NCBI GenBank assembly: GCA_051745085.1
Contig: JBNJDR010000003.1
Coordinates: 1 to 64,000, forward strand
Source of the DNA: Halonatronomonas sp051745085
Lineage (GTDB): Bacteria; Bacillota; Halanaerobiia; Halanaerobiales; Halarsenatibacteraceae
DNA: 64,000 nt
Reading direction: 5' to 3'
Shown here: positions 58,340 through 64,000 of the stretch, piece by piece
Layout of the letters: each line of letters begins with the position of its first letter
Numbering within the stretch: position 1 is the stretch's first letter
Position numbers and translations under genes: made by a program
Notes under the pieces: generated by a model
What the model was told of the DNA's origin: nothing
The model's input: the letters and a program-made list of their open reading frames with translations, nothing else
The model's database searches: none

Positions 58340-59890
58340 ATGGATAGATATATCTGGCAGGGCATATGGCCGATCATTTTATTTTTGCTGATAAGTTTGT
58401 GCTTTTCTGGTCCGATTGAAGGCCTGGACACCAGTAGGTTGATTAGTTTTAAAGATACAGAAATCAAAGACATCCTTTATACCATAGCTAGCGTGAATGA
58501 ATTAAATATTATAGTGCTGGATTCTGTTCAAGGCCAGGCCAGTCTTCAATTAGATGAGGAAGGTGGAGCTGAAACCTTAGAGAGAATGATTATAGCAACC
58601 GGTCATTACTACCTTAAACTAGGCGAAATTTATTATGTAGGTACTAAAGAAGAGATTGAAGCAATGAATGCAGTTTTATCTGAACCAGATAGTAAACGAG
58701 ATGATATAATTGAATTGCCATATTCAGGCGAGTGGCAGTCCGGCTGGGGTGAGATGATAGAGAGTTATTATCCTGAATTACAATGGGGCGTAAATGTTAG
58801 CCAACAGGTGTTAATTCTTCAAGGTGAAGCTGATAAAATCGCCACAGCTGCTGGTTTTCTGGAAATGATTTTATTGCCAGGAAAGATAAATTCAACCGCA
58901 GAGAAAACCGAAATAGTATATCTACCCGGTTTAAGCCAGGCTCAAAAAGAAGAAATAGATAGTCTTTTTTCCGAGTCGATCTATTCTAGTTGGCTGGATA
59001 ATTCAGAGATTCTTTATCTTGAAGGACCGGATGATGAGGTCGAGAGAGCAGGCACCCTGCTTGAACAAATGAAGTTAGAAAATCAAGTAGAAACGAGAGT
59101 GAAAGAAATTGAATATCGAGATCCTTTTGAGCTTTCGGAAAAAATTTCGCTGATCAACCCAGATATATCCGCGGTCCCTGTAGGTAATAATATATTTTTA
59201 AAGGGCAAGCATAAAGATCTTGAAGTATTAGAAGAAATCATGCCCCAACTTGATAACAAGCCAGAACAGATTATGGTTGAATTTGCAGTATTTGAAGTGA
59301 CCCAGGAAAGACAGACAGGTGCAAAAAATTCAGGAGATAATTATAGGGCCCACTTATCATATAATTATCATGAGGGTTTGGAAATTGAGTTTAAATGGGA
59401 AGAGTTTCTCACTCAAGCTGAGCAGGAGGGAGGAGTAAAAACGATTGCCTCTCCCAGTCTTCTTACCCTGGTAGGTTTTCCAGCTCGTCTGCATATTGGC
59501 GATAAGATAGCTCTGCCTGTACAGGATGAAGAAAATAATTTAACTGATTATAACTATTTAGATGCGGGTATAATTTTAGAAGTAACCTCCTGGGTTAATT
59601 CTGAAAAAGAAATCACCTTAAAGCTTAATCCAGAGATAAGTACAGCGACAGCAGGTTATTTAGATAGTCCGGTTGTAAATACGAAAGAACTATCAACCAT
59701 GATCAGGCTGCAGCATGGTGAAACTTATTATATTGGAGGCTTAAGGCAGAGCAGGCAGGAAGAAGGAAAGAGCAGCTGGCCTGTTTTAGAAAACATTCCT
59801 TTGTTAGGCTGGTTATTTACCAGTCAGTATCACCATGAGTACACCGGTGAATTAGTATTGGCGATAACCCCCTATATTGTTGCTGAATAA
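58340..59890 (+). CDS. Secretin (PilQ/GspD-type)
   Basis: A 516-residue outer-membrane secretin: signal/hydrophobic helix (about 8-25, no lipobox), an STN/N0-like domain (ISFKDTEIKDILYTIASVNE), N-domains (about 110-320), and the secretin core (about 330-516) with IASPSLLTLVGFPARLHIGD and the C-terminal VLENIPLLGWLFTSQYHHEY motif ending ELVLAITPYIVAE. ATG 58340 is 8 bp after pilO, with AAAGGAG upstream. Secretins act in an outer membrane, so this gene supports a diderm envelope. Confidence 0.93.
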   Translation: MDRYIWQGIWPIILFLLISLCFSGPIEGLDTSRLISFKDTEIKDILYTIASVNELNIIVLDSVQGQASLQLDEEGGAETLERMIIATGHYYLKLGEIYYVGTKEEIEAMNAVLSEPDSKRDDIIELPYSGEWQSGWGEMIESYYPELQWGVNVSQQVLILQGEADKIATAAGFLEMILLPGKINSTAEKTEIVYLPGLSQAQKEEIDSLFSESIYSSWLDNSEILYLEGPDDEVERAGTLLEQMKLENQVETRVKEIEYRDPFELSEKISLINPDISAVPVGNNIFLKGKHKDLEVLEEIMPQLDNKPEQIMVEFAVFEVTQERQTGAKNSGDNYRAHLSYNYHEGLEIEFKWEEFLTQAEQEGGVKTIASPSLLTLVGFPARLHIGDKIALPVQDEENNLTDYNYLDAGIILEVTSWVNSEKEITLKLNPEISTATAGYLDSPVVNTKELSTMIRLQHGETYYIGGLRQSRQEEGKSSWPVLENIPLLGWLFTSQYHHEYTGELVLAITPYIVAE

Positions 59891-59946
59891 ATATTATGCA
59901 GGAAATTTGCTGAGCAGCCAGAATTATATATAATGGAGGTTTTGTC

Positions 59947-60462
59947 ATGGTTATTACATTAATAGGGATGATGGGCAGTGGGAAATCAACAGTAGGTCAG
60001 ATACTTAGTTCTGATTTAGATTTTAATTTTTATGATACTGATTTACTCATAGAACAGAAAACAGACCAGGAAATTAACGAAATATTTGCTTTAGCCGGGG
60101 AGGATTATTTTCGCCAGGTTGAAAAGCAAATTATTGCGGAACTATATGAAAGCCTAAATGATGAAGAAGCGGTAGTAGCGGTTGGGGGCGGGGCAGTATT
60201 GTCTGCTCGAAATAGAGAGAAATTTTTACTAGCAGGGCCGGTGTTCTGGCTGCATGTTCCACCAGAAAAATTGGCCTCCCGCTTGCTTGCCAACAAAGAT
60301 CGACCTCTTATTGCAGATTTAAATAGGGATATGGTAAAATTAAAGACTTATCTAGCTGGTTTATTAGAAGAACGGGCTAATTATTATCAAATCGGGGTCA
60401 AGCTAGATGCCGGTAAAAAACCCGAACAAATAGTGAAAAAAATAAGAGAGGTGAGCTTTTAA
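59947..60462 (+). CDS. aroK: Shikimate kinase
   Basis: It phosphorylates shikimate with ATP. The 171-residue protein has Walker A GMMGSGKSTVG, the shikimate site DTDLLIEQK and GEDYFRQVE, the GGGAV loop and the LID region with KDRPLI. ATG 59947 follows TGGAGG; aroQ starts directly at the stop. It follows the pilus secretin, the usual order in several clostridia and deltaproteobacteria. Confidence 0.96.
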   Translation: MVITLIGMMGSGKSTVGQILSSDLDFNFYDTDLLIEQKTDQEINEIFALAGEDYFRQVEKQIIAELYESLNDEEAVVAVGGGAVLSARNREKFLLAGPVFWLHVPPEKLASRLLANKDRPLIADLNRDMVKLKTYLAGLLEERANYYQIGVKLDAGKKPEQIVKKIREVSF

Positions 60463-60900
60463 GTGGAAAAAATAATTTTTATTAATGGCCCTAATCTTAA
60501 CTGGCTGGGGCGGCGGGATAATAATTTATATGGCTCAGGAACCCTAGATTCCCTGGAACAAGAACTAAAACTTACCTGCAGCAATAATGACTATGAATTC
60601 TTATTTTTCCAGACTAACAGTGAGGGCGAGTTTATTAATTTGCTCCAGGATCATGATCAACAAGCAGCGGGTTTTATTATCAATCCAGGCGCGTACAGTC
60701 ACACCAGTCTGGCTATTAAAGATGCTCTATTATCAATTGAAAAACCTGTTATTGAAGTACATCTTTCTAATATAACCAGGCGCGAGCAAATAAGACAGCA
60801 GTTTCTGACCGGTTCAGCTGCCGATGGCATAATTATCGGTCTGGGTCGGCAGGGTTATCACTTAGCAGTTAAAGCTTTGAATGAAAAATTAAATAATTGA
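60463..60900 (+). CDS. aroQ: Type II 3-dehydroquinate dehydratase
   Basis: It converts 3-dehydroquinate to 3-dehydroshikimate. The 145-residue protein has the catalytic loop INGPNLNWLGRRDNNLYG (with the catalytic Arg and Tyr), QTNSEGEFINLLQ, NPGAYSHTSLAIKDAL (Asn/His) and EVHLSNITRREQIR. GTG 60463 directly follows the aroK stop. AroQ, AroE and AroK act in succession. Confidence 0.97.
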   Translation: MEKIIFINGPNLNWLGRRDNNLYGSGTLDSLEQELKLTCSNNDYEFLFFQTNSEGEFINLLQDHDQQAAGFIINPGAYSHTSLAIKDALLSIEKPVIEVHLSNITRREQIRQQFLTGSAADGIIIGLGRQGYHLAVKALNEKLNN

Positions 60901-60920
60901 ATATAGGAGGGAAATTTTAT

Positions 60921-61991
60921 ATGCAAAAGAGGATCGATAAATTAAAAAAACTGAGGGAAAAGCATGATCTCGATGCTGTTATGATCACTTCAAAAGAAAA
61001 TAGGTTCTATTATTCTGATTTTACAGGTACAGCCGGGATACTAATAATTACAGCAGAAAAAAACTATTTTCTGACTGATTTTAGATATATTACCCAGGCT
61101 AAAGAACAGGCAAAAATTTATGAGATTGTAGAAATTAATCGAGAGAAGGAAAAAAAATTAGTTGAATTTCTCCAGGAAAAAAATATAAACGCACTCGGAT
61201 TTGAAGATAATAACGTTACTTATAAATATTATCACAAGCTAAAGGGATATACTGACGATTTAAACTTTGTTCCTCTCGGTAGCGAAATTAGTAGGTTTCG
61301 TCAAAAAAAAGGTCCGGAAGAAGTAGCGAGATTAGAAGAGGCCATTTCTCTGACAGAGAAAGCCTTTATTCGCCTGCTTGATTTTATCAAACCAGGTTTA
61401 ACCGAAAAAGAAGTAGCCGCAGAATTAGAATATTATTTAAGTCAGGAAGGTGGGGAAGGAGCGGCTTTCGATTTTATTGTGGCTTCTGGTTTTCGTTCAG
61501 CCCTTCCTCATGGTGTAGCTTCTGATAAAGTTATCGAGAATGGAGAGTTTGTTACCTTTGATTTTGGAGCATATTACAAGGGTTATTGTTCAGATATGAC
61601 CAGAACAATAGTAATGGGAGAAGCTTCCCAAAAGCAGCAGGAAGTTTATAATGTTGTCCTTGAGGCCCATCTTGCAGCGCTGGAGAAAATAAAACCCGGT
61701 ATGACCGGGCAAGAAGCAGATAAAATAGCAAGAGATATTATCAGGGGAAACGGTTATGGTGATTATTTCGGTCATGGTTTAGGCCATGGTTTAGGTATTG
61801 AAGTTCATGAAGCACCAAGGTTATCTCCAACTTCAGAAACTATCTTAGAACCAGGTATGGTAGTAACAGATGAACCAGGAATCTATATTCCCGACTGGGG
61901 GGGCGTAAGGATAGAGGATGACTTAATCATTACAAAAAATGGATGTAGATCTTTAAATAACAGTTCTAAAGAATTGCTATGCCTTAACTAG
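60921..61991 (+). CDS. pepQ: Xaa-Pro aminopeptidase/dipeptidase (M24 family)
   Basis: A 356-residue dinuclear metal peptidase that releases residues before proline. An N-terminal creatinase-like domain (1-125) is followed by the pita-bread domain. Metal ligands: Asp in FDFGAYYKGYCSDMTRT (two Asp), His in GHGLGHGLGIEVHE, Glu in TDEPGIYIPDWGGVRIEDD (two Glu). ATG 60921 (site ATAGGAGG) is the preferred start; an in-frame ATG at 60897 lies inside aroQ without a site. Confidence 0.93.
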   Translation: MQKRIDKLKKLREKHDLDAVMITSKENRFYYSDFTGTAGILIITAEKNYFLTDFRYITQAKEQAKIYEIVEINREKEKKLVEFLQEKNINALGFEDNNVTYKYYHKLKGYTDDLNFVPLGSEISRFRQKKGPEEVARLEEAISLTEKAFIRLLDFIKPGLTEKEVAAELEYYLSQEGGEGAAFDFIVASGFRSALPHGVASDKVIENGEFVTFDFGAYYKGYCSDMTRTIVMGEASQKQQEVYNVVLEAHLAALEKIKPGMTGQEADKIARDIIRGNGYGDYFGHGLGHGLGIEVHEAPRLSPTSETILEPGMVVTDEPGIYIPDWGGVRIEDDLIITKNGCRSLNNSSKELLCLN

Positions 61992-62003
61992 GCCGCTATC
62001 TTT

Positions 62004-62032
62004 TTGTCATTAGCTGTTAAGAATGATATAAT
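62004..62032 (+). promoter_or_regulatory. Promoter for efp
   Basis: TTGTCA (62004-62009), 17-bp spacer, TATAAT (62027-62032). Start near 62039, giving a short leader before ATG 62074. Confidence 0.85.
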
Positions 62033-62073
62033 TAAATCCAATTACAACAGGATAAATACAGGAGTGAGTAATA

Positions 62074-62631
62074 ATGATATCGACAAATGATTTTAGTACC
62101 GGCTTAACTATCGAATTAGATGATGATATTTATGAAATCATCGATTTTCAACATTCTAAAACAGGACGGGGAGGAGCATTTGTAAGAAGCAAATTAAAAA
62201 GCCTGACTGATGGCCATGTTATTAATAAAACTTTCCGGGCTGGCGAAAAAATTAAGCAGGCCCATATAGAAACAAAAACTATGCAGTATTTATATCAGGA
62301 AGGTGACAATCATTACTTCATGGATGTAAATACATATGAACAGACTTATTTAAATATAGATACATTAGGAGATAAGTTAAAATATATTAAAGAGAACATG
62401 GAAATAGATGTTTCCTTTTATGAAGGGCGGCCTATAGATATTAGTTTGCCCACTTCAGTTGAGTTAGAGGTAGTTCATGCTCCTCCAGCTGTCAAGGGCG
62501 ATACTGTTTCAGGAGGAACCAAAGAAGTAGAGTTAGAGACTGGTTTAAAATTGCAGGTTCCTTTATTTATTGAAAAAGGAACCGTTATAAAAGTAGATAC
62601 GAGAACCGGCGAATATATAAGTAGAGCTTAA
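62074..62631 (+). CDS. efp: Elongation factor P (Arg at the modification site)
   Basis: EF-P relieves ribosomes stalled at polyproline. The 185-residue protein has the N-terminal KOW-like domain, OB domain II (VSFYEGRPIDISLPTSVELEV) and OB domain III (VELETGLKLQVPLFIEKGTVIKVDTRTGEY). At the tip loop SKTGRGGAFVRSKL, residue 32 is Arg, not the Lys of Bacillus and E. coli. ATG 62074 has AGGAGTGAG upstream. It has its own promoter after pepQ. Confidence 0.97.
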   Translation: MISTNDFSTGLTIELDDDIYEIIDFQHSKTGRGGAFVRSKLKSLTDGHVINKTFRAGEKIKQAHIETKTMQYLYQEGDNHYFMDVNTYEQTYLNIDTLGDKLKYIKENMEIDVSFYEGRPIDISLPTSVELEVVHAPPAVKGDTVSGGTKEVELETGLKLQVPLFIEKGTVIKVDTRTGEYISRA

Positions 62632-62645
62632 TATGGAGGTATAAT

Positions 62646-63773
62646 ATGAAATACACAGTTATTGGTTCAGGTGTTGCTGGAGTTTCTGCTGCGAAACAAT
62701 TAAATAAACTCGTTGATGAATGTGATATCAGAATTATAAGTCGGGAAAAAGATCCTTTTTATTACCGGCCGCGGTTAATTGAATGTCTTTCTGGTAATGT
62801 AAGTGTAGATGACATAGTGATTAATGATAGGGACTGGTTTAAAGAACAAGATATACAGTTAAATTTAGGAGAAGAAGTCCAGAAAGTTAATACTGAAACC
62901 CAGGAAGTTATCACCGATAAGAATAGGTATAAATATGACAAACTTTTGTTAGCTCAGGGAGCCAGTAATTTTGTCCCTCCAATTCCAGGGATAGATCTGA
63001 AGGGAGTTTATTCACTCCGGAACGGTCAGGATGCTCGAGAGATTTATGAACATATCGAAAAATCCGAGAAAGCAGTCGTAGTTGGCGGTGGTCTCCTGGG
63101 CCTGGAATCTGCTTTCAATATGATTAAAGCAGGTCTGGAAGTTACAGTTATTGAAATGGCTGATTATCTTCTTCAACGTCAGATAGACCAGGAAGGTGCA
63201 AAAATCCTGCAAAAAAAATTGGAAAAAATGGGTTTTTCATTCCGTTTAAACGGTAAGACCAGTGAAGTTGTGGGGCAGGATGAAGTTGAAGGTGTAAAGC
63301 TTGCTGATGGCGAACTTATACCAGCAGATCTGGTTTTATTTTCTACAGGGATCAGGCCAAATACTGATATAATTTCTGAGACACCAATTGAAACTAATAA
63401 AGGTATTATTGTAAATGAAAAAATGGAGACTAGTATATCCAATATTTATGCTGCAGGCGATGTAGCAGAATATGAAGGAACTATATATGGGATCTGGGCT
63501 CCGGCGATGGAAGAAGGAAAGGTAGCAGGTCAGGTGATGGCCGGTGAAGATGTCAGTTTTGATGGGTTTGTTCCTTCCTATACTTTAAAAGTAGCAGGAG
63601 TTAATGTTGTTTCAGCTGGTCAACTGGAAGAAAATGTTTCTTCTAAATTATTGAATAAGTCAGAAGAAAATTATTGTCGAGCATTTTTAGAAGAAGATAA
63701 AATTGTAGGAGCAATTATAGTAGGCGAATACGAAGATCAGGATAAATTACTAAAGGAAATTAAAAAGATATGA
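62646..63773 (+). CDS. FAD-dependent NAD(P)H oxidoreductase (NADH:rubredoxin-reductase type)
   Basis: A 375-residue two-dinucleotide flavoprotein. FAD loop YTVIGSGVAGVSAAKQL at the N-terminus, NAD loop AVVVGGGLLGLESAFNM in the middle, LFSTGIRPNTDI and the second FAD block IYAAGDVAEY. The FYYRPRLIE start and length fit the rubredoxin reductase/nitrite-reductase small class used for oxygen detoxification in anaerobes. The electron acceptor is not certain, and no rubredoxin gene is seen here. ATG 62646 follows TATGGAGG. Confidence 0.88.
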   Translation: MKYTVIGSGVAGVSAAKQLNKLVDECDIRIISREKDPFYYRPRLIECLSGNVSVDDIVINDRDWFKEQDIQLNLGEEVQKVNTETQEVITDKNRYKYDKLLLAQGASNFVPPIPGIDLKGVYSLRNGQDAREIYEHIEKSEKAVVVGGGLLGLESAFNMIKAGLEVTVIEMADYLLQRQIDQEGAKILQKKLEKMGFSFRLNGKTSEVVGQDEVEGVKLADGELIPADLVLFSTGIRPNTDIISETPIETNKGIIVNEKMETSISNIYAAGDVAEYEGTIYGIWAPAMEEGKVAGQVMAGEDVSFDGFVPSYTLKVAGVNVVSAGQLEENVSSKLLNKSEENYCRAFLEEDKIVGAIIVGEYEDQDKLLKEIKKI

Positions 63774-64000
63774 CTGAGAAAAAGTACGGTGCTCTCTGGA
63801 TAGCAGATGAAGTAATCGCCATTATTGCCAGCATAGCTGCTTCTGAGATAGATGGAGTTAGCTCTATGAGTGGGGGGGTCGCAAAAGGGATTGCCAGTAT
63901 GTTGGGCAAAAAAGATTTAGGTAAAGGCGTTAGGGTTAAAGTTGAAGATAGCATTGTCAAGATCGATCTTTATATGATTCTAAACTATGACTATTCTATT
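63770..64000 (+). CDS. Asp23/Gls24 family protein (partial, 3' truncated)
   Basis: The window end cuts this gene; 77 codons are visible. It opens MTEKKYGALWIADEVIAIIA and continues ASEIDGVSSMSGGVA, the family pattern, then VRVKVEDSIVKIDLYMILNYD. ATG 63770 overlaps the oxidoreductase stop by 4 bp (ATGA). Asp23 proteins associate with the envelope and respond to alkaline or wall stress. Confidence 0.85.
   Translation, partial: MTEKKYGALWIADEVIAIIASIAASEIDGVSSMSGGVAKGIASMLGKKDLGKGVRVKVEDSIVKIDLYMILNYDYSI

Noticed and set aside
59907..59934. TTGCTG/TATAAT before aroK
   Set aside because: Transcription would start inside or after the aroK Shine-Dalgarno, so it cannot serve that start codon well.
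1..64000. CRISPR arrays, insertion sequences, prophage, rRNA, plasmid origins
   Set aside because: I looked for spaced repeats, transposases and terminal repeats, phage genes and rRNA and saw none.

Overview
This is a low-GC, core-chromosome window from an anaerobic firmicute. It carries wall and division genes, translation genes under T-box and L20-leader control, the alaS-ireB-ruvX-DUF1292-mltG block, and an aroE...aroK-aroQ-pepQ-efp block that encloses a complete type IV pilus or type II secretion-like operon with a secretin. Secretins span an outer membrane. A clostridial-type gene order plus a secretin points to a diderm firmicute, and Halanaerobiales is my best guess (inference, not proven). 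No spoIIGA-sigE-sigG block lies between ftsZ and nrdR. I see no phage, insertion sequence, CRISPR array or rRNA.

Layout. 1-9.8 kb: division and wall cluster murG(end)-murC-ftsQ/divIB-ftsA-ftsZ-nrdR-pgeF-HlyD-like-ylmE-sepF-yggT-ylmH-divIVA. 9.8-15 kb: glutaminase, a lipoprotein of the ChaN/erythromycin-esterase type, a DUF2007-like protein, lspA, an RluD-type synthase, and a uracil permease behind a textbook PyrR attenuator. 15-22.6 kb: tldD-tldE, nitroreductase, type II pantothenate kinase, acetamidase/formamidase; then, on the minus strand, a duplicated membrane protein (DUF1576-like) with a small soluble partner; then a GNAT acetyltransferase. 22.6-28.1 kb: tRNA-Leu(GAG), purB-purH, and thrS behind a Thr T-box. 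28.1-37.7 kb: infC-rpmI-rplT behind an L20-type leader, a TrmH-family methyltransferase, a tiny yqzL-like gene, a Phe T-box, pheS-pheT, zapA, cvpA, mutS2. 37.8-49.6 kb: a class A PBP on the minus strand, tyrS-alaS-ireB, ruvX-DUF1292-mltG-U32-DUF4911-yqeG, a SleB-like hydrolase, and abrB on the minus strand. 49.7-64 kb: Fur-family and Crp/Fnr-family regulators, aroE, the pilus operon (ATPase, platform, five pilin-like proteins, pilM, pilN, pilO, secretin), aroK-aroQ-pepQ, efp, an FAD oxidoreductase and the start of an Asp23 protein.

Regulation is unusually readable. At least nine promoters have a -35 resembling TTGACA and a TATAAT-like -10, with 16-17 bp spacing. Translation genes are controlled by T-boxes (specifier ACC for Thr, TTC for Phe), an L20-type leader, and an apparent AUC start codon on infC. 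tyrS has a perfect 9-bp hairpin between its Shine-Dalgarno sequence and its ATG.

Most of the window is ordinary core genome. The parts most likely to repay study are the SD-hairpin-ATG arrangement of tyrS, the small yqzL-like gene fused to the Phe T-box leader, the duplicated membrane protein with its partner, the odd minor pilins, and the Arg-tipped EF-P.
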